Assembly (NCBI RefSeq): GCF_004297875.1
Contig: NZ_SCSK01000048.1
Coordinates: 62,001-126,000 of the forward strand
Length of the DNA: 64,000 nucleotides
DNA from: Pandoraea sp.
GTDB taxonomy: Bacteria > Pseudomonadota > Gammaproteobacteria > Burkholderiales > Burkholderiaceae
Reading direction: 5' to 3'
Shown here: one piece after another, positions 1 to 8,606 of the stretch
Position numbering within the stretch: the stretch's first letter is position 1
Layout of the letters: the number at the start of each line of letters is the position of its first letter
Made by a program: the position numbers and the translations under genes
The notes under the pieces: generated by a model
The model's database searches: none
Told to the model about the DNA's origin: nothing
Seen by the model: the letters and a program-made list of their open reading frames with translations, nothing else

Positions 1-1
1 A

Positions 2-499
2 TGCACCACGCTCATGGGCGAGCGCTCCAAGGCGGAATGCGTGTCGCGGCAGGTGAGCGACGGCGAGATTCTGCGCGTGGACGGTATCGAGCTGGCCGCG
101 CTCTATACGCCCGGGCATACCGACGAGTCGTTCAGCTTCGTGCTGGCGCCCGCCGCGCCGCGCGCGGTCTTCACCGGCGACGTGCTGCTGATTCGCGGCA
201 CCGGGCGCACGGATTTTCAGGGCGGCGACCCCGCCCGTTCCTGGGATTCGATCGTCAATAAGCTGTTTCGGCTGCCCGACGACACGACGCTGTACCCCGG
301 CCACGATTACAGAGGCTGGACGGCGTCGAGCATCGGTGAAGAAAAGCGCTTCAATCCGCGCCTGGCCGGCAAGACCCAGGGCGAATACATCGCACTGATG
401 AATAACCTCAATTTGCCGGCTCCCAAGATGATGGATATCGCCGTGCCCGCCAATCTGGCTTGCGGACAGCCCGCGGCGGCGCCGCGTCCGCAGGGCTGA
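2..499 (+). CDS. MBL-fold persulfide dioxygenase-like protein (5'-truncated)
   Basis: The reading frame is open from the window edge, so the N-terminus, including the first metal-binding HxHxDH motif, is missing. About 165 residues remain. They carry PGHTDESFSF (third metal His), FTGDVLLIRGTGRTDFQGGD (bridging Asp region) and YPGHDYRG (last metal His). The GRTDFQGGD and PGHDYRG blocks are typical of the ETHE1/persulfide dioxygenase branch of the metallo-beta-lactamase superfamily, which oxidises glutathione persulfide to sulfite with a mononuclear iron. The cytochrome and TsdA genes that follow support a sulfur role. A glyoxalase II-like hydrolase is the alternative, but those lack the GRTDFQGG signature. 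The product looks cytoplasmic in the part seen. Confidence 0.8.
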   Translation, partial: CTTLMGERSKAECVSRQVSDGEILRVDGIELAALYTPGHTDESFSFVLAPAAPRAVFTGDVLLIRGTGRTDFQGGDPARSWDSIVNKLFRLPDDTTLYPGHDYRGWTASSIGEEKRFNPRLAGKTQGEYIALMNNLNLPAPKMMDIAVPANLACGQPAAAPRPQG

Positions 500-676
500 G
501 TGCGGCGGTTGGTCGCCCGAACGCGAGGCCGCTGTGGAGGCCGGCCCGGACTGTGCGCTCGAAGCGACAAGCGCTATGATCGAGTCGTGATGGCCGACTG
601 GCAGTACCAGCGCATGCCGCCGGCCGCCGCGACCGGCACGCGAGCATACGTCAACAACAACGAGAGGGGACGAAAC

Positions 677-1429
677 ATGGAGCGAGGACGAGTAGCCTCT
701 GCGCGACACCGAGGCACACACCCGTGGTGGTTGCTGGCGGCAGCATTGGCGAGCATCTTCATCATCGGGCAACAGGCGCGGGCGCAAACGGCCGGATTGC
801 AAGCGGCGGCACCCGCCGGACTCGGCCTGACTATTGCCACGCATGGCACCGCCCAAGGCGTGCCGGCTTGCGTCAGTTGCCACGGTACGCAGGGGCAAGG
901 TAACGCGGCAGCGGGTTTTCCGCGGCTCGCGGGACTCAGCGTCGCCTACCTGGTCGGGCAGCTCGATGCGTTTGCCAGCGGGCAGCGCCAGAATCCGGTC
1001 ATGCACCCCTTCGCGAAAGCATTGACGCCGAGCGAGCGCATTGCCGTAGCGGCCTATTTCAGTCAATTGCCCGCACCAGTTGCCGTGCCGCCGATCGACG
1101 ACGCGACCATCGAACCCACCAACGCGGGCGCCTGGCTGGCCAATCGCGGGCGCTGGCTTGCCGGCCTGCCTGCTTGCGCGCAGTGTCACGGGCCGGGCGG
1201 CATCGGCGTCGGGGCAACGTTTCCGCCGCTGGCGGGCCAGTCGGCGGCCTACATTGCGAGCCAGTTGCATGCGTTCCAGGCCGGTACCCGCCCGCCAGGG
1301 CCTCTGGGCTTGATGCACATGGTCGCGGGCAAGCTGTCCGAGGCCGATATCACTGCCGTGTCGACTTATTACGGCGGATTGGGCCACCCGGTGGCGGCTC
1401 GCGCGAACGTTCATGGAGACGGACAATGA
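677..1429 (+). CDS. tsdB: Diheme c-type cytochrome, TsdB-like
   Basis: This 250-residue periplasmic protein has an N-terminal signal (hydrophobic residues about 17-32, cleavage near AQA) and two heme c sites, CVSCH at 65-69 and CAQCH at 167-171. They lie in two similar halves, as in the cytochrome c4 family. Each half has a later Met (for example M109 in the first) that could be the axial ligand. The ATG at 677 is chosen because GAGAGGGGA lies 6 nt upstream and the signal peptide follows directly; the frame is open further upstream. The stop overlaps the tsdA start (ATGA), so the two are translationally coupled. TsdB is the known electron acceptor partner of TsdA, which is the likely role here. 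Confidence 0.82.
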   Translation: MERGRVASARHRGTHPWWLLAAALASIFIIGQQARAQTAGLQAAAPAGLGLTIATHGTAQGVPACVSCHGTQGQGNAAAGFPRLAGLSVAYLVGQLDAFASGQRQNPVMHPFAKALTPSERIAVAAYFSQLPAPVAVPPIDDATIEPTNAGAWLANRGRWLAGLPACAQCHGPGGIGVGATFPPLAGQSAAYIASQLHAFQAGTRPPGPLGLMHMVAGKLSEADITAVSTYYGGLGHPVAARANVHGDGQ

Positions 1430-2310
1430 AGCGCATTCACTTGCTGGTCACCGCCCCCCTGCTCGGCCTGCTGCTTGTCATCGGCGCCTTGCCCGGCGCC
1501 AATGCGGCGGGCCCTGCGCCGGTGCAGTTCACGCCGCCGCCCGAGAGCGCGATGCCCAAGGGCGAATTCGGCAAATCCGTCAAACTGGGTGAGCAGATTT
1601 TCATCCATACGGGCACCTTCGCCGGAAAGTTCGTCGGCAATTCGCTCAATTGCGCCAGTTGTCACCTCGATGCCGGCCGCCGGCCGAATGCGAGTCCGCT
1701 TTGGGCCGCATATATTTCCTACCCGGCCTATCGCAGCAAGAATGGCCACGTGAATACGTTCGCCGAGCGCATACAGGGTTGCTTCCGCTTCAGCATGAAC
1801 GGCAAGGCGCCGCCGCTGGGCGATCCGGTGCTGGTGGCGCTGGAGAGCTACGCGTATTGGCTGTCCACCGGCGCGCCGGTCGGCGGTCCAGTGGCCGGAC
1901 GTGGGTATCCGAAGCTGCCCGCGCCTGCGCTTACCCCAAGCTATGCGCGCGGCAGCGAGGTTTTTGCGCAGCACTGCGCGCTGTGCCACGGCCCCGACGG
2001 GCAAGGACAATCGAGCGGCGGCAAAGTGGTTTTTCCGCCGCTGTGGGGCGCACGCTCGTTCAACTGGGGCGCGGGCATGCATTCGATTCAGAACGCGGCC
2101 AACTTCATCAAGGCCAATATGCCGCTGGGCCTGGGTGGCTCGCTGACCGACCAGCAAGCGTGGGACGTGGCGACTTTCATGGACAGTCATGAGCGGCCGC
2201 AGGACCCGCGTTTCACTGGTTCGGTCGAGGCCACGCGCCTCAAGTATCACAACTCCAAGTACTCGATGTACGGCCGTACGGTCAACGGCCATGTCCTGGG
2301 CAGCGAATGA
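1426..2310 (+). CDS. tsdA: Thiosulfate dehydrogenase (tetrathionate-forming) TsdA
   Basis: A 294-residue periplasmic diheme enzyme with a signal peptide (cleavage near ANA, residue 27) and two heme sites, CASCH 76-80 and CALCH 184-188. Between them are CHLDAGRRPNASPLWAAY, YPAYRSKNG and RIQGCFRFSMNGKAP. Cys119 in the GCF motif matches the cysteine that is the unusual axial ligand of heme 1 in characterised TsdA. The family oxidises two thiosulfates to tetrathionate (reversible in some species) and passes electrons to TsdB or other cytochromes. The start overlaps the tsdB stop by 4 nt. Length and motif order are normal for the family. Whether it works mainly as thiosulfate oxidase or tetrathionate reductase cannot be read from sequence. 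Confidence 0.9.
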   Translation: MKRIHLLVTAPLLGLLLVIGALPGANAAGPAPVQFTPPPESAMPKGEFGKSVKLGEQIFIHTGTFAGKFVGNSLNCASCHLDAGRRPNASPLWAAYISYPAYRSKNGHVNTFAERIQGCFRFSMNGKAPPLGDPVLVALESYAYWLSTGAPVGGPVAGRGYPKLPAPALTPSYARGSEVFAQHCALCHGPDGQGQSSGGKVVFPPLWGARSFNWGAGMHSIQNAANFIKANMPLGLGGSLTDQQAWDVATFMDSHERPQDPRFTGSVEATRLKYHNSKYSMYGRTVNGHVLGSE

Positions 2311-2351
2311 ATCCCGCCGAAAAAATATAAATAAAACAATATATTGAGACT

Positions 2352-2378
2352 GATAATTAAAGTTTTACTTTAATTATC
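2352..2378. repeat. Perfect AT-rich inverted repeat after tsdA
   Basis: GATAATTAAAG (2352-2362) is perfectly inverted as CTTTAATTATC (2368-2378) around a TTTTA loop. It sits 41 nt after the tsdA stop in an AT-rich island within GC-rich DNA. The stem is too AT-rich and lacks a following T-run for a typical intrinsic terminator, so an operator or transcript-processing hairpin is also possible. The 2311-2619 gap holds only this repeat and the promoter/operator described next. Confidence 0.5.
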
Positions 2379-2462
2379 GGCTCGCTCGGCCCAATGCGGC
2401 CGTTCCCTCCTGGCGGGCTCTGATTCGTCACGCGTCAGCGTGCACGAAAGCCGCGCTTCGCT

Positions 2463-2491
2463 TTGACAAGGCGGGCACTTTTACGTACCAT
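2463..2491 (+). promoter_or_regulatory. Sigma-70-type promoter for the TauE/DsbC pair
   Basis: A consensus -35 TTGACA (2463-2468) is followed after 17 nt by a -10-like TACCAT (2486-2491). It lies about 130 nt before the exporter gene and implies transcription independent of tsdBA. Confidence 0.55.
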
Positions 2492-2529
2492 ATTACTCAT
2501 AGATATATGCTTATTTCGTAGAGTAATAT
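2490..2529. promoter_or_regulatory. Inverted repeat overlapping the -10: probable repressor operator
   Basis: ATATTACTC (2490-2498) is perfectly inverted as GAGTAATAT (2521-2529) with a 22-nt AT-rich spacer. The left arm touches the -10 element and the rest covers the expected transcription start, the usual place for a repressor such as an ArsR-family sulfur sensor. No regulator gene is visible nearby in the window. Confidence 0.5.
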
Positions 2530-2619
2530 TGACGTCGCGGCCAGCGATCCAGCTGGCTGGTCCTGCGCGGCCGGGGTTCCCGCACGCAATGGGCCAAGTG
2601 CTTTTCGAGCAATGAAATC

Positions 2620-3411
2620 ATGGATATTTTTGCAATGCCCTCGCTGACACAAGGCGTGGTTGCCGCGTTGTGCGGCGGATTCGTCAGCTTTTCTCTGGGT
2701 CTGGTCGGCGGCGGCGGCTCGATTCTCGCGGTGCCGCTCATTCTGTATGTGGTGGGGTTGAAAGACCCTCACCTGGTGATCGGCACGTCGGCACTGGCGG
2801 TGGCGACCAACGCTTACATCAATCTGATTCCGCACGCCCGCGCCGGCCGTGTGCGCTGGCGTGCGGCGTTTTCGTTCGCGGCCAGCGGCGTGATCGGTGC
2901 GGCCATTGGCTCGTCGATCGGCAAATTGGTCAATGGCCACAGCCTGCTGATCTATTTTGCCGTGCTGATGTGTTTCGTGGCGTTCCTGATGTTGCGGCCA
3001 AGAGCCGCGCATCCCCCAGGCCAAGCGCTTCGCCCGGGCGCCCATCCGCGGCTTTGGGGTACCGGGCTCGGCGCGGGCGGCCTGTCGGGGTTCTTTGGCA
3101 TCGGCGGCGGATTTCTGATCGTCCCGGGCCTGATGTTCGCAGGACCGATGCCAATTGCCGAAGCGATCGGCACGTCGCTGTTCGCAGTGGGATCGTTCGG
3201 GCTGACTACCGCGATCAATTACGCGTTGACCAGCCAGGTCGATTGGGCGATCGCGATCGAATTCGTCGCTGGCGGCGTCATCGGCGGATGGCTTGGCGCT
3301 CGTGCGGCGGGCCATCTTGCCAACAAGCGCGGCGCACTGAACCGCATTTTCGCCGGGATGATCATCCTGGTCGCCCTTTACATGCTGTATCAATCACTGC
3401 ACGCCAGATAA
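2620..3411 (+). CDS. TauE/SafE family sulfite/anion exporter
   Basis: A 263-residue inner-membrane protein with about eight hydrophobic segments and the duplicated glycine-rich motifs of the family, GLVGGGGSILAVP near residues 28-40 and GFFGIGGGFLIVPG in the second half. TauE/SafE proteins export sulfite, sulfoacetate or related small anions. Its place between thiosulfate dehydrogenase and a periplasmic thiol-disulfide protein suggests removal of sulfite made by persulfide oxidation. The start at 2620 has a poor ribosome-binding site; an in-frame ATG at 2635 is possible. It ends 5 nt before the DsbC-like gene, so the two form one operon. Confidence 0.82.
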   Translation: MDIFAMPSLTQGVVAALCGGFVSFSLGLVGGGGSILAVPLILYVVGLKDPHLVIGTSALAVATNAYINLIPHARAGRVRWRAAFSFAASGVIGAAIGSSIGKLVNGHSLLIYFAVLMCFVAFLMLRPRAAHPPGQALRPGAHPRLWGTGLGAGGLSGFFGIGGGFLIVPGLMFAGPMPIAEAIGTSLFAVGSFGLTTAINYALTSQVDWAIAIEFVAGGVIGGWLGARAAGHLANKRGALNRIFAGMIILVALYMLYQSLHAR

Positions 3412-3416
3412 TCCCA

Positions 3417-4151
3417 ATGAAATCACATGTTGCAAACCGCGCCTTGCTGTGCGCGGCGCTGTTCGGCATGCTTGCCCCGGCATGGGCCGAGACGCCGCCG
3501 ACGGTGGCAGCCATGCAGGCTGCGCTGGACCAGAACCTGGGTGACGGCCTGAGCGTGTCGAAAGTGTCGGCGACACCGCTGCCCGGCATTTACGAAGTCT
3601 ACGTCGATCACAAAATCATTTACGCCGATCGAGCCGGGAAGTACATGCTGGTGGGCCAGCTCATCCAGACCCAGGGACGCAGGAACCTGACCGAGGCCAG
3701 CCTGCAGGCCGCCCAGAAGACCGACTTCTCGAGCCTGCCGCTGGCCGACGCCATCAAAACCGTCAAGGGCAATGGCAGCCGCAAGATGGCGATCTTCGCC
3801 GATCCGTACTGCCCTTTTTGCAAGCGTCTCGAGCAGACCCTGCAACATGTCGACAACGTGACGATCTATACCTTCCTGTTCCCGGTGCTTACGCCCAACT
3901 CAAAGCCGATGTCGCGCGACATCTGGTGCTCGCCCAATCGCGACGCGGCCTGGACGGACTGGATGTTGAAGCAGCGCAAGCCTCAGCCTCAGGCTTCATG
4001 CAACGCGAGCGCGCTCGACAGCAATCTGGCTCTCGGCAGCCGGCTCGATGTCAGCGCCACGCCGACCATCATTTTCGCCAACGGCGCGCGCATGAGCGGC
4101 GCCCAGTCGCTCGCCGCGCTGAACAGCGCACTTGATCAAGCGGGCCGATAA
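3417..4151 (+). CDS. dsbC: Periplasmic disulfide isomerase DsbC-like
   Basis: A 244-residue exported protein: signal peptide (cleavage near AWA, residue 24), N-terminal dimerisation region, then a thioredoxin fold with active site CPFC at 132-135 in FADPYCPFCKRLEQ. The cis-proline loop is SATPT. A second cysteine pair (DIWCSPN and QASCNAS) matches the structural disulfide of DsbC. Classical DsbC uses CGYC, so CPFC is a variation that would shift redox behaviour. The frame is open far upstream, but the ATG at 3417, just after the exporter stop, gives a proper signal peptide. A role in maturing the cytochromes or handling sulfur-bound cysteines of the neighbouring sulfur enzymes is an inference. 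Confidence 0.85.
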   Translation: MKSHVANRALLCAALFGMLAPAWAETPPTVAAMQAALDQNLGDGLSVSKVSATPLPGIYEVYVDHKIIYADRAGKYMLVGQLIQTQGRRNLTEASLQAAQKTDFSSLPLADAIKTVKGNGSRKMAIFADPYCPFCKRLEQTLQHVDNVTIYTFLFPVLTPNSKPMSRDIWCSPNRDAAWTDWMLKQRKPQPQASCNASALDSNLALGSRLDVSATPTIIFANGARMSGAQSLAALNSALDQAGR

Positions 4152-4163
4152 CGCCGGGCCGCG

Positions 4164-4973
4164 CTAATACGCTTTATCGCCGCGGCCTGCGGCCGCGGCA
4201 TCCGCACCGCCCTTGAATTGCGCCGCAAGCGCCTGCGCGCTGCGCGCGAGCACTGCCGCGTCGACGCCAACCGCGGTGAAGGTGCTGCCCTGCGCCATAT
4301 AGTGCCGGGCCTGCTTTTCGTCGCTGCTCAGAATGCCGGCGGCTTTGCCCGCCGCGCGGATGCGCCGCAGGCCATCGTCAATCGCGTGCTGCACGTCGGG
4401 GTGGCCCGGGTTGCCGAGGTGACCGAAATCGGCCGCCAGATCGGCGGGTCCGATGAACACCCCGTCGACGCCATCCACCGCGGCGATCGTCTCGATATTG
4501 GCAAGCGCCGCCCGTGTCTCGACCTGCACCAGCACGCACATTTCTTCGTTGGCCCGGGTGACGTAGTCCGGTACGCGATTCCAGCGCGAAGCGCGAACGA
4601 TCGAGCTTGCAACCCCGCGTATGCCCTGCGGCGGGTAGCGGGTGGCGGCCACCGCCGCTGCGGCCTGCGCGGCGTCCTGCACCATCGGCACCAGCAGGTT
4701 CTGCGCGCCGATATCGAGCAGCTGCTTGATCTGCACCGCGTCGTTCCACGCCGCGCGCACTACAGGGTGCACGGGATACGGTGCCACGGCCTGCAGTTGA
4801 GCGAGTATCGACGGTACATTGTTGGGGGCATGCTCGCCGTCGATCAGGAGCCAGTCGAAGCCGGCGCCAGCCAGCAGCTCAGCCGTATAGGCACTGGCCA
4901 GCCCGAGCCATAGCCCGATCTGCTGCTCACCGGCCAGGAGCGCCTGCTTGAATGGGTTACGCGAAAACTCCAT
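4164..4973 (-). CDS. hpaI: 4-hydroxy-2-oxoheptanedioate aldolase HpaI
   Basis: A 269-residue class II aldolase of the HpcH/HpaI family that splits 4-hydroxy-2-oxoheptanedioate into pyruvate and succinic semialdehyde, the last step of homoprotocatechuate breakdown. Catalytic and metal residues line up with the E. coli enzyme at a constant offset: DGEH (His48), VVRAAW (Arg73), VQVETR (Glu152) and IGPADLA (Asp178). It is the last gene of the hpa operon, 10 nt after hpaH, with a clear GAGGAG ribosome-binding site. It converges with dsbC, leaving only 12 nt between the stops. The C-terminal tail (alanine-rich) is not conserved in the family. Cytoplasmic. Confidence 0.92.
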   Translation of the reverse strand: MEFSRNPFKQALLAGEQQIGLWLGLASAYTAELLAGAGFDWLLIDGEHAPNNVPSILAQLQAVAPYPVHPVVRAAWNDAVQIKQLLDIGAQNLLVPMVQDAAQAAAAVAATRYPPQGIRGVASSIVRASRWNRVPDYVTRANEEMCVLVQVETRAALANIETIAAVDGVDGVFIGPADLAADFGHLGNPGHPDVQHAIDDGLRRIRAAGKAAGILSSDEKQARHYMAQGSTFTAVGVDAAVLARSAQALAAQFKGGADAAAAGRGDKAY

Positions 4974-4983
4974 GACTTGCTCC

Positions 4984-5787
4984 TCATGCGAAATGACAGG
5001 CGATCGAGCCCATCGGACCGTAATCGGCGTGGAACGTATCGCCGGCGCGCGCCAGCACGGGCCGGGTGAACGAGCCGCTCAGGATAACCTCGCCGGCGGC
5101 GAGCGCGACGTCGAACCGGGCCAGCCGGTTGGCCAGCCACACGACTCCATTGGCCGGATGATTCAGGACGCCGGCGGCCACGCCAGTCTCCTCGATCACG
5201 CCGTTGCGCGACAGGATCGCGCAAACCCAGCGCAAATCGACGTCGAACGGCTTGATCGGCCGCCCGCCCAATATCACGCCAGCGTTGGCTGCATTATCCG
5301 AGATCGTATCGAATACCTTGCGCGGACGCTTGGTGCCGGGATCGATCGACTGGCTGCGCGCATCGATGATCTCCAGTGCCGGAATCACATAGTCGATTGC
5401 GTCATAGACATCGAACAGCGTGCAGTTGGGGCCCGCCAGCGGCTTGCCCAGCACGAACGCGAGCTCCACTTCCACGCGTGGCATGATGAAGCGCCCGGCC
5501 GGCACGTCGCAGCCTTCGGCGAAGAACATATCGTCGAGCAAGGTGCCATAGTCGGGCTCGTCGATCTGCGAGGACATCTGCATCGCGCGCGAGGTCAGGC
5601 CAATCTTGTGCCCTTTGACGGTGCGCCCTGCCGCCAGCTTCATCGATACCCACGCGTGCTGAATCGCGTAGGCGTCCTCGATCGTGATCTCGGGATAATC
5701 GAGCGAAATCTGACGGATCTGCGCGCGTTTTTGCTCGGCTTCGTGCAGGCGCGCGGCAATCTGCTCGATGGTGTCTCGGCTTAGCAT
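4984..5787 (-). CDS. hpaH: 2-oxo-hept-4-ene-1,7-dioate hydratase HpaH
   Basis: A 267-residue hydratase of the MhpD/HpaH branch of the fumarylacetoacetase-like superfamily. It adds water to 2-oxohept-4-ene-1,7-dioate to give the substrate of HpaI. Visible family motifs are [13 protein letters not shown] near residue 60, [14 protein letters not shown] near 103-116 (acidic metal ligands) and [13 protein letters not shown] near the C-terminus. Length is typical of HpaH. It sits 5 nt after hpaF and 10 nt before hpaI, consistent with one transcript. The 2-oxopent-4-enoate hydratases of other meta pathways are close relatives, but the operon context fixes the assignment. Confidence 0.92.
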   Translation of the reverse strand: MLSRDTIEQIAARLHEAEQKRAQIRQISLDYPEITIEDAYAIQHAWVSMKLAAGRTVKGHKIGLTSRAMQMSSQIDEPDYGTLLDDMFFAEGCDVPAGRFIMPRVEVELAFVLGKPLAGPNCTLFDVYDAIDYVIPALEIIDARSQSIDPGTKRPRKVFDTISDNAANAGVILGGRPIKPFDVDLRWVCAILSRNGVIEETGVAAGVLNHPANGVVWLANRLARFDVALAAGEVILSGSFTRPVLARAGDTFHADYGPMGSIACHFA

Positions 5788-5792
5788 CGGTA

Positions 5793-6188
5793 TTACGCCT
5801 TCTTGAAGCGTGAATGCACGTTATTGTGCTTGTAGCTGCCGCCTTCGCTGAACTCGACCAGCTCAAGCGACAGCGCCAGGTAGCGTCGCGCGTACAGTGA
5901 CGCAAAATGCTGCTTGATTGCGTCGAACAGTGCATCGCAGGCTTTTTTCCTGACCGCCTCGTCGCGCCCGCCGGCAATCTTGAGCGTGACATGCACAAAG
6001 GCATAGTCTGCCCCCGGGTCGCCATCGGCCATGCGGTAGTCGCGCAATTCGATCGCGCGCGAGCGTATGCCGCCGATCGGGAACACGTCGCCTTGCGCGA
6101 TCAGGGTGTCGTTGATGGTCTTGAGCAGCGCTGGCACGTGGGCCTCGGCGCGGATGTTGTCGGTGTATTCGACAATGACGTGGGGCAT
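5793..6188 (-). CDS. hpaF: 5-carboxymethyl-2-hydroxymuconate isomerase HpaF
   Basis: A 131-residue tautomerase-superfamily enzyme that isomerises 5-carboxymethyl-2-hydroxymuconate to the oxo form before decarboxylation. It starts [11 protein letters not shown], leaving Pro as residue 1 after Met removal; the N-terminal proline is the catalytic base of this superfamily. Other conserved blocks are [15 protein letters not shown] and [17 protein letters not shown] lies about 6 nt before the ATG at 6188. It lies between hpaD and hpaH, the usual order. Length is normal for CHMI (about 126-130). Confidence 0.92.
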   Translation of the reverse strand: MPHVIVEYTDNIRAEAHVPALLKTINDTLIAQGDVFPIGGIRSRAIELRDYRMADGDPGADYAFVHVTLKIAGGRDEAVRKKACDALFDAIKQHFASLYARRYLALSLELVEFSEGGSYKHNNVHSRFKKA

Positions 6189-6215
6189 CGCAAACCTCCA
6201 GCGGATCGAAATGGC

Positions 6216-7064
6216 TCAAGGCACCGGGAAGATCGCGTTGATCTGTCCGGTGCCTGAGCTCGCGAAATAATCGGTGACGATTTCCACCGGCTTGTCATAG
6301 GCGTCCCATCCGAGCAGCCCGAGCAGCATCGCCGTGTCGTGCATGCCGCCCTCGCCGATGCAATGCTCATTGTATTCGGGCAGCATCTTGCAAAACGTTG
6401 CCCAATCGCCCTGCTTCCACAATTCGACCACACGCAGGTCGACCTGACGGAAGAACTCGCGGCTGATCTCATGAATCGCCTCTTCCGGGCTGTTATTGTC
6501 GTTGAACCGGTGCGACAGCGAGCCGCTGGCGAGAAACGCTACGTTGGCGTCGCTTTTCCCGATCGCGTCCATGAGCGCAGCGCCAAAGCGGCGGCTCTCG
6601 TCGAGCTGGTGCCATGCGCACCAGCCGGCGATCGACACCACCTTGAAATGCGCGTCGCCGTTCATATAGCGCATGGGCACGAGCGTGCCGTATTCGAGTT
6701 CGAGGCTGTCGATTTCATGCGCGCGCGTGAACACCCCCTGCTCGCTGGCGGTCTGCGCGATCAACCGGCCGAGCGTCGGGTTGCCCGGGTATTCGTAGGC
6801 CATGTCCCTGATGAAATGCGGCAGCTCGTTGCTGGTGTACACGCCTTTGAAGCGACGGTTGCAATTGACGTGATAACCCGCGTTGACCAGCCAGTGCACG
6901 TCCGACACCACGATCGTATCGACGCCCAGTTCGCGGCAGCGCCGGCCGATTTCACGATGACCCGCGATGGCCGCCTCCCGGCAGCCATGATGTTTGCCGG
7001 GCAGCTCGGACAGATACATCGACGGCACATGTGTGATCTTGGCCGCCAGCGACAATTTACCCAT
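6216..7064 (-). CDS. hpaD: Homoprotocatechuate 2,3-dioxygenase HpaD
   Basis: A 282-residue class III (LigB-type) extradiol dioxygenase that opens 3,4-dihydroxyphenylacetate between C2 and C3 to 5-carboxymethyl-2-hydroxymuconate semialdehyde. The ITHVPSMYLSE motif near the N-terminus and VSDVHWLVNAGYH near residue 55 supply the iron-binding histidines; GSLSHRFND and the C-terminal EGGMHDTAMLLG block are also typical. It is unrelated to the vicinal-oxygen-chelate HPCD enzymes of Gram-positives. It lies between hpaE and hpaF in the operon. Cytoplasmic, Fe(II)-dependent. Confidence 0.92.
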   Translation of the reverse strand: MGKLSLAAKITHVPSMYLSELPGKHHGCREAAIAGHREIGRRCRELGVDTIVVSDVHWLVNAGYHVNCNRRFKGVYTSNELPHFIRDMAYEYPGNPTLGRLIAQTASEQGVFTRAHEIDSLELEYGTLVPMRYMNGDAHFKVVSIAGWCAWHQLDESRRFGAALMDAIGKSDANVAFLASGSLSHRFNDNNSPEEAIHEISREFFRQVDLRVVELWKQGDWATFCKMLPEYNEHCIGEGGMHDTAMLLGLLGWDAYDKPVEIVTDYFASSGTGQINAIFPVP

Positions 7065-7115
7065 TTCTCGTGTCTCCTCTCAATTTCGCCAGCCCGGTCT
7101 GATGCCCCGTTCGCT

Positions 7116-8576
7116 TTACACGCCCCACTTGGGAATGTGGTGATTGCCCATCGAGATGCAGACATTCTTCACTTCGGCAAATACCTCGAAGCTGTATTCG
7201 CCGCCCTCACGGCCGGTGCCCGATTCCTTGGTGCCGCCGAACGGCTGGCGCAAATCGCGCACGTTTTGGCTATTGACGAACACCATGCCTGCCTCGATGC
7301 CCCGTGCCAGGCGGTGCACCTTGCCCACGTCCTGCGTCCATACATACGACGCCAACCCGTATTTGACGTCGTTGGCCTGCGCCAGGCCGTCGGCTTCGTT
7401 CTTGAATGGAATCAGGCAAGCCACCGGCCCGAAGATTTCCTCCTGCGCCACGCGCATCCGGTTCTCGACATTGGCGAGCACCGTGGGCCGCACGAAATTG
7501 CCATTTTTCAGGTGTGCCGGCAGCCCGGCAGGCTGATCCGGTCCGCCGGCGGCGATCGAGGCGCCTTCCTGCTCGCCCAGGCGAATGTAGCCGGTGACCT
7601 TTTCCCAGTGCTGGCGGGTGATCATGGCGCCCACGTGGGTTTTCTCGTCGGCCGGATCGCCCACCGTCAGGCGGTTGGCGCGCTCGGCAAACCGGCGCAC
7701 GAAATCGTCGTAGATCGTTTCCTGTATGAAGATGCGCGAGCCGGCGGTGCACCGCTCGCCATTGATCGAGAAAATCGTGAACAGCGACGCATCGAGCGCG
7801 CGCTCGAGGTCGGCGTCGTCGAAAATCAACACCGGCGACTTGCCGCCGAGCTCCATCGAGAACTTCTTCAGGCCGGCGCGTTCGATGATGCGGCGCCCGG
7901 TAGTCGTCCCGCCGGTAAATGAGACGGCACGCACATCCGGGTGGCGGACCAGCGCATCGCCGGCCGTCGCGCCAAAACCTTGCACAACGTTCAGGACCCC
8001 GGCCGGCACGCCGGCTTCGAGCGACAAGCGGCCAAGCTGGTCGGCGGTAAGCGGCGAGAGCTCCGACATTTTCAGCACGGCGGTATTGCCCAGCGCCAGG
8101 CAAGGCGCGACTTTCCAGGTGGCCGTCATGAACGGCACGTTCCATGGCGAGATCAGCGCGCACACGCCGACCGGCTGGTAGAGCGTGTAATTGAGCATGG
8201 TATCGTCGACCGGATAGGTGCGGCCATTCATCTGCACGCACACTTCGGCAAAGAAATTGAAGTTTTCCGAAGCCCGTGGAATCAGCTGCCTGCTGGTCTG
8301 CGCGATCGGCAGTCCGGTATCTTGCGTCTCGAGCGCGGCGAGTTGCGGCACGTTATCCTGGATCAGCTCGCCCAGCCGGCGCATGATGCGCGCACGCTCT
8401 TTGGCCGGCGTACCGGCCCAGCCTGGAAAGGCCGCCTTGGCCGCGGCCACTGCCGCCTCGACTTCGATTTCGCCACCCGAGGCGACTGCCGCAATTTCCT
8501 CGCCGGTCGCGGGATTGTGCGTAACGAATGTCTCGCGGCTTTCGACCTGCTTGCCGTTGATCCAATGCTTGATCAT
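7116..8576 (-). CDS. hpaE: 5-carboxymethyl-2-hydroxymuconate semialdehyde dehydrogenase HpaE
   Basis: A 486-residue NAD-dependent aldehyde dehydrogenase that oxidises the HpaD ring-cleavage product to the dicarboxylate. The catalytic cysteine is in INGERCTAGSR and the general-base glutamate in MELGGKSPVL; FTGGTTTGRRI is the cofactor loop and FGGTKESGTGREGG the C-terminal oligomerisation motif. The frame runs 10 codons further upstream, but MIKHWINGKQ at 8576 has a GGAGAG ribosome-binding site at good spacing and matches the family N-terminus. It follows hpaG2 by 30 nt. Confidence 0.92.
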   Translation of the reverse strand: MIKHWINGKQVESRETFVTHNPATGEEIAAVASGGEIEVEAAVAAAKAAFPGWAGTPAKERARIMRRLGELIQDNVPQLAALETQDTGLPIAQTSRQLIPRASENFNFFAEVCVQMNGRTYPVDDTMLNYTLYQPVGVCALISPWNVPFMTATWKVAPCLALGNTAVLKMSELSPLTADQLGRLSLEAGVPAGVLNVVQGFGATAGDALVRHPDVRAVSFTGGTTTGRRIIERAGLKKFSMELGGKSPVLIFDDADLERALDASLFTIFSINGERCTAGSRIFIQETIYDDFVRRFAERANRLTVGDPADEKTHVGAMITRQHWEKVTGYIRLGEQEGASIAAGGPDQPAGLPAHLKNGNFVRPTVLANVENRMRVAQEEIFGPVACLIPFKNEADGLAQANDVKYGLASYVWTQDVGKVHRLARGIEAGMVFVNSQNVRDLRQPFGGTKESGTGREGGEYSFEVFAEVKNVCISMGNHHIPKWGV

Positions 8577-8606
8577 TGTTCGTCTCTCCAAAATGCAGCG
8601 GCGCAT

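Noticed and set aside
4180..4202. GC-rich palindrome near the end of hpaI as a terminator
   Set aside because: It lies inside the hpaI coding region (Ala/Gly-rich tail) and is explained by codon composition.
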